Positions 41,921 to 52,452 of a stretch of 64,000 nt of DNA are shown in pieces. The position numbers and the translations under genes were made by a program. Location: the NCBI GenBank assembly GCA_032358165.1, contig JAALGY010000041.1, positions 2,852,001-2,916,000 of the forward strand, read 5' to 3'. A model generated the notes under the pieces. The model saw only the letters and a list, made by a program, of their open reading frames with translations, did no database searches and was not told the origin of the DNA. Source of the stretch: Diplosphaera chodatii. Its lineage: Eukaryota; Chlorophyta; Trebouxiophyceae; Prasiolales; Stichococcaceae. Position 1 is the first letter of the stretch. Every line of letters starts with the position of its first letter.

Positions 41921-42532
41921 TGTCGGATGCTGTTACACCACCAGAGCCGGCAGCAGGAGGTCAACGCGGCCCCTGCCAATGCGGCCCGATGTCCGCACTG
42001 CACTGCAGCTCTCTCAACAAGCTGCTGATCGCAGGGACGACCAGGCCACAACTGCTGCTGCAAAGCATATCACGACCTCAGTATGTATGCAGCTGTTCCA
42101 CATCCGCGAACTGCTATTGCATGATCCATGGACAGGTCAGCACCAAGCAAGGCATCAATATGGTTCGTGCATGGGGTCGCTGGGTCCACGGATGACATCA
42201 GCAGCAACAGTGACGACGTGTTGTATTGCGAGCACGCAGTTGCACATTGCCTGCGCAAGGTTGCCTCGTCAGTGAGACTCGCAAGTGAGCAGCTGCTGAT
42301 CTGTCGCCCCACGTGAATCGGAGGTTCCAATGCCGACTGCACAGATCTGCACATCGCCCAATATGAGGCGACCGGTGTCTCGCATTACGCACTTTCATCA
42401 CACAGCCTCGTTAGTTCGGTGTCGCTGGCGACACCGCCCTGCAAGCTCGCTCAGAAGACAAACCTCATTGCCTGCTGCTCGTGGACGCCTCGCTGGAGCA
42501 CATCCTTGCTTTGCGCGCTTGCAGGCATAACA
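41921..42532. other. Divergent promoter region, carrier and methyltransferase A
   Basis: About 610 bp between divergent starts; no supported gene or recognised site. Confidence 0.35.
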
Positions 42533-44998
42533 ATGGCCGTTGCAGAGGCGCACGCCCCGGTGATTGCCGAAAATGGTCTCAAGGCCGGCACAAGCGCCGC
42601 GGAGCAGTTTCAGATGCAGGTCAGCTGCGGACCAGCCATGCATGTCACCTGTCACGACACCCGGATATCGCATTATAAGACCACATTTCGGGCATCTGTC
42701 CCTCCAGCTATGTCCAATACGAACTGCTGTCAAGTGTAAAGGTGCTGGGCCACCTAACGGGTGCAATGACGGCAAGCCTGATTGGCGTGGGTGATCGGCT
42801 GGGCTTCTACAAGGCGCTCAGCAAGCTGGGCAGGGCCACCAGCGCCGAGCTCGCGTCTGCCTGTGGCACCCACGAGCGCTTCACTCGCGAGTGGCTGCAC
42901 CAGCAGGTATCGGGAGTCTGGTCGCCTGGGATGTGCGCCGCGCCAGCCTGTCCATCACTGGGTAGTAGACTCGACATCCGACAAGGACAACCGCCTCGTA
43001 GCGCGGCACCTGGTCAAGGTTGCTGCCTTCCACCGCCAGTGATCCTTGTAGGCCGATCAAGCGAACTGCACCTTGTTCAGTGGTGGGATGCCCCACTGCG
43101 CAGGCGTGCGCAGGCTGCGTGAGCGGCAATGCGGAGGCGACAACCTTCTGGCTGAACCCTGCACAAGAGGCTGTCCTGGCCGACGAGGAGAAATCTCCGT
43201 TTTTCAGCGGCGGTATGGTCATGTCCCACGATGTGTTTAACCCTTGCCTTCCGCGACCGCAGCATCTCCGTGCACTGGACTTGAGGAGCGCCAGCATCAG
43301 GGTGACGGTGCAAAGTATTGCATCCATGCTTTGGTGTCATGCCCGCAGGCTTCTTTGCAATGGTCCCCGGCATGATGGGCGCCGCCGGCGGACCGCTGCT
43401 GGACACCTTCCGCTCCGGCCTGGGCTTCGACTACGACGCCATTGGTGACGACACACTGTGCGGCCTGTGCCGGTGCGCATGCGTCATTTATTGACGAGTC
43501 CGTCCTGTGCTGTCTCAGACATCACGACAGGCATTACACGGACACCCTAGCCACAATGCAGCAGTGCAGATCCACTCTTGTTTGCTGTGCATGTGCCGTC
43601 GACGGGGTTTTGCGACTGCCCATGAGTGCTGGGCTTGAGGCAACCGTGCATGCTGCTTATGCAGGGCCCTGGGTGTGTGGCCGCGTCACTGCCTGGCAGA
43701 ACGCCTCGCAGCGCTGCCGGGTATGAAGGAGAAGCTTGAGGCTGGCATCAAAATTGCTGACGTCGGCTGCGGGTGCGCCCTCGGAGCATACACTAGTCAC
43801 ATGCAGCTCTTGACAATGGGGTCGGCACACATCACTCCATATCGTTCCAGCGCTGCAGCATATATCTGCATCATCTCAACGCTGTAGCATTCTGCTGCAG
43901 GCTGGGCGAGGTGCTGATCACACTGGCTCGCGCATTCCCGAAATGTGAGTTCCACGGCTACGACATCTCAGCCAGATCACTGGCGGCAGCGCAGGAGAGG
44001 TGAGCTGGTCAGCTGTGCTTGATCAGATCGTGTGGTGGAGCATACAAGAAGTCCCAACAGCATTGGTTTTATTGTAGGATCGACAAGGAGAACAACAAGC
44101 CCAACATCACACTGCACAACCCATTGGAGGCCGGACAGGGCCTGCCTGATGCACCCACCTTCGACCTCATCATCACCATGGATGCGGGTGAGCCTCGAAA
44201 GAGGCAGGGACGCCATGTCTCAGCATCATGCATGAAGGTCAGCGCCGACAAGCCCACGCAAGGACGCGACACTGCAGCTCCGAAATGCCATCCTTACCAA
44301 GCGCTTCACGCTGTGCAGTGCACGACATGGCCCATCCCGATCAAGTCTTGCCCCTGGTTCGCAAGGTGCCTGTTCACTGTATTGCATTGCTGGCGTACAT
44401 CCACTAGTGTAACATCGCACCAGCGCTTCTCGTGCAGCTGCTTGCTTGTTGCATCTGCGCCCTGCAGTGCAATGCCATTCTGATGCCCATGCAAACTGTG
44501 AATGAGGGTCACTGTTGGCAGGCGCTCAAGGATGATGGTGCCTACATCATCAACGACCCCAAGGGCCTGCCGACGCCGGCGCTCAACATCGCAGAGAACC
44601 CGGCTGCGACCATGATGTTCGGCTTCTCCTGCCACTGCTGCCTGCCCTCAGGTGCGCATCAACGAGCAGCTCGGCGACAGCATGAAACGCGCCAGGCACC
44701 TCGTAATGTGAGCAAATGCAGTCCCTGGTACAAGACGCCATGGCGTGGCTTGTGACAGGCATGTCTGACAAGAACGCGCTGGGGCTGGGCACGCTGGGCT
44801 TCCAGGAGCCGGTTGCCCGCAAGATGGCCGCTGCCGCCGGCTTCACCGGCTTTGAGGTCGTCGATTGGCAGGTGACGATTGTGATTGTTGGATCCTCTGA
44901 TGTGATGATGGTGCACTTTGCCACAGACATACATGGGTTGAAGCACTTCCTCCTGACTGCAGTACGACTTCAACAACGTCTTCGTGCTGAAGCCATGA
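42533..44998 (+). CDS. Class I SAM methyltransferase with winged helix, copy A
   Basis: Small-molecule-type methyltransferase resembling the Rv2258c group: N-terminal winged helix for dimerisation, then a Rossmann methyltransferase domain. ATG 42533; exon 1 ends 42619 and exon 2 starts 42742 in phase. Exon 2 has LTGAMTASLIGVGDRLGFYKAL and SAELASACGTHERFTREWL (winged helix). Next ACAGCVSGNAEATTFWLNPAQEAVLAD (acceptor near 43098), then MVPGMMGAAGGPLLDTFRSGLGF. Motif I is IADVGCGCA (about 43754-43780), then FHGYDISARSLAAA, FDLIITMDA and a C-terminal NDPKG, NIAENP and GFQEPVARKMAAAAGFTGFEV. The stop is at 44996-44998 after NVFVLKP. The acceptor substrate is unknown. A second copy follows 0.6 kb downstream in the same orientation with the same exon layout. 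Confidence 0.85.
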
Positions 44999-45619
44999 GC
45001 AACCCCACTGCCGCTGATCAAGCGGAGAAGCAGCTGCTGCGCAGCAGACGAGCGCATATGCAGCCGCGCATGTCAAGACTGCACAATGTTGAACCCGTTC
45101 GACTGACACAACGCTGTGATATCTGTCTTGAGAGATTCATCATTTCATTAGGTGATGTGGATTCAGCAGCCTACTGCATTCTCGGTGGCTTGGTTTCACA
45201 TCTGGCGCTTGTGCACGTTCCGCTTGCGTGTCAGGTTGATTACCGTGTGCTCTGCCAAGCTCCCTGCTGCAGCTGCTTTCGTAAATACGACACAACACGC
45301 CCAAAACATGTGAACAACGATATAAGGGCAGTGTGCCACGCACACGACCTAAGCTTGCGCCACCCTGGTGTGATTACTCACGATGTCTGACACCGAGTTT
45401 GCTCATCAATAGGTTGGGCGCACAAGCAGGCTGCACACTCAAGCACAACTGCTGAATTCCTGTCTCTGATTCAGGTCCTGCAGAAGACAGCAGCTTGCCG
45501 TCGTACCCAACGGCGTGCCTGCACTGACTCACCAGGCATATTGATCCAACAGCACTGACTGACTGAGCTTAAAAGTATTGACTGATTGGTATAAGTGTTG
45601 CAATCGCGTCACAACTGCA
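44999..45619. other. Spacer between the tandem methyltransferases
   Basis: About 620 bp holding the 3' UTR of copy A and the promoter of copy B. Open frames here show no family motif. Confidence 0.35.
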
Positions 45620-48083
45620 ATGGCTTCTTTCACTGCAATCAATGCACCTGCCACGAATGGCGACGCCGCACCCCAGGCGGGCGCGGCACCAGGGAAGAAG
45701 GACATGTCACCTGCAGAGCTGTTCCAGCAAAAGCTGTTCGGCATGCTCGGTGGCGCGATGACCAGCAGCCTCATCGCTTTGGGCGACACGCTGGGCATCT
45801 ACAAGACGATGAAGCAGCTGGGCAGGCTGTCCAGCGCTGAGCTGGCGGAGGCGTGCAACCTCAGCGAGCGCTTTGTGCGGGAGTGGCTGCACCAGCAGGT
45901 GGATCCTGCGGAGATGGTCAGAATACTGACCACTCGGGCCCAGACGCTGTTGCCGTGGATATGTGCATTGGGTATCCCCAGCTGAGGTGCGTGCGAGCAT
46001 GATATGCCAGCTGCCTCGCAGGCGTGCGCCGGCGTCATCTCCACAAATGCCGACGCCTCTGCATTCTGGCTGGACGACGCGCAGCAGGCGGTGCTGGCGA
46101 ACGAATTTGGCAGCGACGCCTCGCCACTGTTCATGGGCGGTGCGCACCTGGATCTCATTGTCGCAGCTTTTTATGCAACAATGGTGGACATGATGCATGC
46201 AGCTTGGAGGCACTGCGCTTCATGGGGCACACAGTACACATACGATGCCTGATGTGCATGACGGCTGGCGGTTGTGCTGCAGGCCTATTCCAGCACATGC
46301 CTGAGCTGATGGCATGTCAGCCGAAGCTGCTGGAGGCCTTCCGCAGCGGCCTGGGCTTCACCTACGACGACATGGGCTCAGTCAACGTCTGCGCCACCTG
46401 CAGGTGTTGTTTGATGTTCAGCCCATGTGACTTTGTAAGGTGTCCATGGGCCAGTCGTAGGCAGAATTTGATAGTTCCGCACAGGTGTGCAGCACGCCAC
46501 GCTGCTCACAGCACCGTTCATGCTGCAGGTCGCTGGGGGTGTGGGTGCGGCACTACCTGGTCAAGCGGCTGGGCTCGCTGCCGGGCGTGACAGAGGCCCT
46601 GGAGCGCGGCATCACCGTCGCGGACGTCGGCTGCGGGTGCGCTCCTCGACAGTGATCCTGGTTTGTGTCACTGGGTGGCAGCTGCAGATGAACAGCTTGC
46701 AAGCACTGTGGTTGTGTGAATGCGGTGTCACCGCAGGGGCTGCAAATGCCAAACCAAGGCAAGCAAGCACCATCACAGCAATTGCAAGGGACATCTCCGA
46801 TTTCTACCATACACACAGCCGCACGCAAGTACATGCCCGATTTCGTTTCTGCAGGGCGGGGGAGCTGCTGTTCACGCTGGCCAAGGCCTTCCCCAAGGGG
46901 CGCTACCATGGCTATGACATCAGCCAGCAGTCTGTGGACGCCGCCAACAAGCGGTGGGTGACATGCCATGCAAGCCGCTTGTTGGCTATGCTGAGATGAG
47001 CCACTGCCCACGCGGCTCCAACATCCCTCCCACGACGGTCCACGCCCAGCTCCCTGCCCAGTCTCAGCCTACATACGAGCCTGAACATGCTGATACGGCC
47101 CACTGCAGGAAGCAGGAGGCCGACTTCCAGGGGCTGGACATCTCGTTCCTGAACCCAGCAAAGGGGCAGAGCTTGCCAGACGCTCCCACATACGGTGCGC
47201 ACCACAAGACAGCTGCAACCAGGCTGCCGCAGTGCTACAAGCTTGCCCCTGCTATCACTCGCTAATCTCACTCAGGGATGCGACCTTGCTGCGGCATATG
47301 CAGACCTGGTCATCACAATGGATGCGGTGCACGACATGGCGCGCCCCGACCAAGTGGTTCCACTCGTGCGCAAGGTGATCAGGAAAGACGCCCTGGTCTG
47401 CAGTGCCTGGCCACACTCCTGAGGACCACTCCCCATGCGCAGTCCACTGGCTGCAAAGCTGGGCCTGCCAGCGTCAGTGGCATGAGCTCGTGCCAGTTCA
47501 CCAGCATGTCGCCCGCATGCATGTCTGCCCATGTGAGGTCGCGTCGGTAGCGCAGGACTTGGCGCTGAGTTTGCCATTGAACCGTCGACCAACCTCGGCT
47601 GGGACCTGCCCAATGCAGGCTCTGAAGGACGACGCCTTGGGCTACATCATCAATGACCCGCGCGGCAAACCTACCCCGGCGCAGAACATTGCAGAGGAGC
47701 CAGAGCGCTCAGCGGTCTACTACGGCTTCTCCTGCTACGCCTGCCTGCCATCAGGTGTTCAGTCCATGATCTCTGAACCCGTCCGTCCCAGAGCTCTGTG
47801 CACGGCTCATAGCTTCTGACGTGCAGCATTTCTGCCACCCTGCGTCGCATATGGAAATCTGCAGCCTGCTACATCTGTGCCATAAGTGCAGCATGTGTGA
47901 GTTAATCCCAGCTTGTCCTGCCCCACAGGCATGTCTGAGCCGGGCGGCCTCGGCTTCGGGGCGCTGGGCTTCCAGGAGAAGCAGGCGCGCGAGCTGGCGA
48001 CCGCGGCAGGGTTCTCCGGCTTCGAGGTCATCACCGACAAGTTCCAGTCGCACCTCAACAACGTGTTCCTGCTGAAGCCATGA
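45620..48083 (+). CDS. Class I SAM methyltransferase with winged helix, copy B
   Basis: Tandem paralog of copy A. ATG 45620; exon 1 is longer and fused with the winged-helix exon: SPAELFQQKLFGMLGGAMTSS, then LIALGDTLGIYKTMKQLGRL and ERFVREWLHQQ. The next exon (acceptor near 46019) has ACAGVISTNADASAFWLDDAQQ; then LFQHMPELMACQPKLLEAFRSGLGFTYDD, SLGVWVRHYLVKRLGSLPG and motif I ITVADVGCG (about 46610-46636). FHGYDIS of copy A corresponds to YHGYDISQQSVDAANKR. Then DLVITMDAVHDMARPDQVVPLVRK (about 47307-47375), YIINDPRGKPTPAQNIAEEP and GALGFQEKQARELATAAGFSGFEV, ending NNVFLLKP and TGA 48081-48083. Copy A splits the first exon after FQMQ; copy B does not. Substrate unknown. Confidence 0.86.
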
Positions 48084-48770
48084 TTCTGGCCGGCAGTTTT
48101 GACTACACAGATATATACACAGGTCTTTGTACCATAATTGCAATTTGAACCAGACCACCCTGCCCGCCTAGGCCACAACACCCTGGGGTAGCACAGAGCG
48201 GTATGGATACCAGCGTTCTGCAAGCGTTTCAGAGGTTTGTTGAGCCAGTGTAGCGTGCAGTGTAGCTCGCATGATCCGAGAACGTAACGACTCTCACCCG
48301 AATCCATTGCCACAAGACCATCCTGTTGATATCTATTTGGATCCGTGGTGTTGCTGGCAAGTGGCTTGCTGCCACTGCTACAGGGCAGGCGGACTATCGT
48401 TTTGCTCTCCTCGAACATCACCGCCCGCGAGCACCGATACAGTATTGCATGTGCAATCATCGACAGGAACACTTGAGCGCATCAAGGACATACTCGTGGC
48501 TGTGTTCTTGACGGTCGCTTCAGCCTCCTGCATATCCCAGATCCCAGATCTGGGCCACAGCAAGCAGCACGTTGATGTTCGTGTTGACTATTCTTCATGT
48601 TGAAGTTCCAACTGCACACTTGAACGTCTTGTTACCTTCTGGTCTGCCAGCATCGCGTTCGAACATGCGTGCACGTTTTAGTGCATGACCGCATGCAGCA
48701 AGCTCGACTCAGCTGGCATGTGACACTGTCCCGTCTGGATCAGTAAGGTTCTCACTGGCGGTGTTAGCGG
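48084..48770. other. Intergenic region upstream of the p24 gene
   Basis: About 690 bp with no supported coding sequence; presumed 3' UTR of methyltransferase B and the p24 promoter. Confidence 0.35.
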
Positions 48771-51685
48771 ATGCGGCGATGGTTGGCTGTCGTGACCCTG
48801 GTGCTGATGTCGGCATGTGCTGCACGGGCTTTCAAGATGGAGCTTCCGCCACGCAGTCAGCAGTGCACATCCGAGACATTTGTACAGGTGGTCGTTGCAA
48901 GCAAACGCGTACTGTCATTCATGGAAACAGCTGCGATAGCATGTCAGACATATCGAGGCAGTCTACTACCTGCGGGGCCGACCCGCGGCGTCCTAGCTGC
49001 AGGAACCCCTTGCAGAAGCTGCACAGCCACTGCTGATCACGGCTGCGCTGCGGGTGTTTGGCGGCGGCAGCGCCGACGGCGGCGGCGCAGACAGTCGGGT
49101 AGCTGTGAGCGTCCAGGATCCGCGGGGCACCACCATCCTGCAGCGGCAGGCGCTGCCCAGCTACGCAGAACTGGCCGCGCCGGCAGAGGGATATGGCACA
49201 TACACCCTGTGGTGAGCGGTGGGGAAACTGCAAACATGCTCCTCACCGCCGGCTGTCCATCGGAATGGCTGGCAGCAGCACCTCCCTGACGTGTGGCACG
49301 TGCTCTGCAGCCTCACCAATGCGGCCGACTCCAGGGTGGTGGTGGACGTCTGGACCTTCTTGCTTGGCGGCAGCGGGTGCGCAGCTGCATGCTACGCTCT
49401 CTGCATCTGACAGCTACCACCCGCACCTACTGCAAGTCCTTCATGCTTGCACTACATCGACCAATCTCGGCATGTACGTGCTGCTTCGACTACAGGAGCA
49501 GCTCAAGCCCCAGTGGTGACGGCAGCGGCGGCGGCCACGAGCAGTCGCAGCTCAGCCCTGTGCATGACCAGATCATCTGGCTGCAGGTGACCTGACAGCG
49601 TCAGTGGTGTCAGTGACGTATACTCGGCCTTGACGCAGGAGTTTCAGTTTCCCCGGCTGCGCCCTGCTGCGATGTACGCCAGTGTCGCGGGACCACCAAC
49701 AAGAGGTTGAATGGCCTCTGGTTGTTTACATATTCTGCTAAACCAGCACCCGTTCTGTGAGGTGATGCAGAGACTGTGGCTGTGTGACAGGACCTGCTGC
49801 GGCAGCTGCGGGTGGAGCAGCGCGCGATGCGCGAGCGCCTGGACCGCCACTTCGCCATCAATGTGAGGCGACCAGACCCTGCGTTGCAGCGACATTGCTT
49901 CGGCAACAACACAGGCGTTCACCGTCGCTGGACAGCCTGCTTGTGTCTGAGTCAGACACACCTACAGTTGGTGCTGCACGGGTGCTGTGCACGGCGGCAA
50001 AGGATGTGCGCGAAGCTTCCGGTGTGGTGCTGCGCAGCTGGACACCAGCCACAGGACGGTCAACTACTCGCTGGCGGAGGTGGCGGCGCTGCTGGCCACC
50101 ACCTTCCTGCAGGTGGGCACCTGGCGCCTGGGGTGCCACCCCAGCCCTCTCCAGTGTTCACTTACCCCCCTGGACCTTTTGGTGATTGCTTCTGTTCCGT
50201 GCGACGCCGCTGCCGCTCACCGGGTGCCAACACAAGAACGCCTGAGACGCGCCCGTCATTGCGCCCTCCAGGTCATCGTCATCCAGTGCTTCTTCCGGCG
50301 CCACAGCGGGACCATCAGCCGGCGGCTGTCGGCCCAGGTGCATGACCCCATGCATGGCACTGCTGTCCAAGCACTGCTTCGCCGATATGCAAGCCATCGT
50401 CCACGCTCTCTTGCTCCACCATTGCCAATGTTTGCCAGCGCCTTGACATGTGTCTGCCAGCATGAGCTTCCCGCTGGGCCGCCAAGCCTGCATCGAGAGC
50501 CCGAGATGAGGCGATAGACAGCAACGTGTTGCTTGCCAACCACATGTGTTGCTTCGCAGGCGCTGGCGCAGTGCCCGGACAAACCGGAGGCGGAGGTGGC
50601 GGAGCCGTCCCCCGCCGTGAGCTTCAGCCGGGGCAGCGCCAGCAGCGGCAGCCGCCTCGCCCGTTCCTTCTCCAGGTGTCACGCCGCTGACAGCCACCCC
50701 TGCAGTGCTTTGGTCTCTGTCAGACGCCGGCAATATGGCCTAGTGGCATGACACTTGAGGTGTGCTGTCGTCGTACAGGCGCCGGCTGGCGTCAGAAACG
50801 AGCGAGTTGGAGGGCATTGCGGTCGACCTGTTTGGCAGCCCAGCATCCGATGGCGACATGCGCAAGGGTGAGCGCTCGCCTGGACACTGTAGCAGCCCTG
50901 AACTTGCTTCAGTGAGCATGGCAAGCCCGTCTTCCGATGGGCATGCTCGGGAGATGTGCACACAGCGAATGCTGTCCTACCTGCGAGCCTGTCCATCAGG
51001 GTGAGGTGTGCAGGGCTGCATGCAGAAGCGTGCACCGGCCAAGCCGTGCGAGTAGCAGTGTTCCCTCACCTAGGCAGCCAGCTTATGTGGACCACGACTT
51101 CTAAACTCCATTTCTTGTGTCGCATGGCGCAGCCCGCAGGTGGGGGTCCAGCGGCAATATCTCGCAGCTGGCGTCGCTGGCGGCGGCGCCTCTGTCCCCC
51201 GCGCAGCAGGCCCCCGGCCGCCGCTCGGCAGAGGCCTCACCGCTGCGCCGCCACAGCACGCAGGCGGCCCCCCTGCAGCGGCTGCCCGGCCCCGGGGACG
51301 CCCCGCCGCCCGCGTACCAGTACCAGTCGCAGGCACGTGCGCTGCTCGAGTTCATGCCCTACTGTCCTGCTGCAGCACGCTGCCACGGCGTGTGTTGGGG
51401 CGGGTTGCAGCAGCATCTCCAGGGGGTGTCTGGGCAAGGTATTCGCAGACCCAAGTTCATCGCCTTTCTTGACATGCTCTGCAGCTGCAAACGGTTGCGG
51501 GGTCGCCCGCGGTCCAGCCGGCGCTGCTGGATCTGCCGCCGGCCTTCCTGATGCAGCAGGCGTCACAGCCGCCGCCGCCGCCGCCGCACCCCGTCTGGCA
51601 GCAGCCGTCGGGCGCGTGGGAGAGCGTCGTCCCTCTGTGCCGCAGCGGCTCAGTGGCCAGCGTCATGTCCATCAGCTCTGCATGA
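48771..51685 (+). CDS. p24/TMED-family cargo receptor with long C-terminal tail
   Basis: p24 proteins cycle between ER and Golgi in COPI/COPII vesicles. Exons with consistent phases: 48771-48887, 49027-49211, 49311-49376, 49496-49586, 49791-49862, 50038-50112, 50272-50337, 50560 onward. Exon 1 is a signal peptide followed by the family start (FKMELPPRSQQCTSE). The GOLD region has VAVSVQDPRGTTILQRQ and YTLCLTNAADSRVVVDVW, with the two expected cysteines. A coiled coil follows (DLLRQLRVEQRAMRERLDRHF), then the membrane segment (SLAEVAALLATTFLQVIVIQ) and the sorting motif CFFRR. Usual p24 proteins stop about ten residues later; here the frame continues through further exons with about 200 Ser/Pro/Ala-rich residues to TGA 51683-51685 (SGSVASVMSISSA). 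Intron retention after 50337 would also give a long tail. Exons after 50560 are approximate. Confidence 0.82.
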
Positions 51686-52452
51686 CCTCGAGGGCGGCGC
51701 ATGGCTGGAGAGTGCTCCTTCAGTGTCGTCTCTTGCAAGCGGCAGCGGCAAGGCTTGTGTGACGCAGTGCAGCAGGCGGCGGGCAGCTGGGTGGTGATGG
51801 CTGATGAATGTCTCCTTGCTGTAAACGCCTGGAAGCCCGCACTTTCTTTACCGCAACATGAAGGACTGCAAAATTGCTGCTTCCGCGGGCAAGCTGCCAG
51901 CAGCTGCATGTGTGACACAAGCCCCAGCTTGCGTATCAATGGTAGCTCGAATCAATGGCACGATAAGGGCGCTGACCCCCCAAGCTGACCTACAAAGCAA
52001 CGCAGAATCACCTAGCTGACTTTCTGAACTACAGACGACCGCAGCCACGGAATCATGCTGCCCGAGATGTGCATCCCTGGCTGTGGCAAGTATATACTAC
52101 GCTACCAACAAGTCTGCACAAAACTCGAACTCAACCCCAAATCACGGTTGTGGACGTTTATGTTACACCTCAGAAAACACAATGATGAATGATGAATGGC
52201 ACAACATCTGTGGAGAACCCATGTCTGCTGACAGCCCTCCCGCTGCCCATTCTGCGCCTGCCCCGCCTTAGCAGGGTCGGGCCTGGCAGGGCGTGCGCAG
52301 AACAACCGGCGGGGGGTCTGCTGTCCACGCTGTTCTCTACCAGCTTGAGTTCTCCCTCCGAACCATCTACGCCCTCTATCATCTGCTGCGCTGCTGACTG
52401 CTGCCTACACCACACCTGCTGTGCTGCGAAAGAATTTGCTGGCAATGCGCCA
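51686..52452. other. Convergent intergenic region, p24 and expansin A
   Basis: About 770 bp between two 3' ends; no gene supported. Confidence 0.35.
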
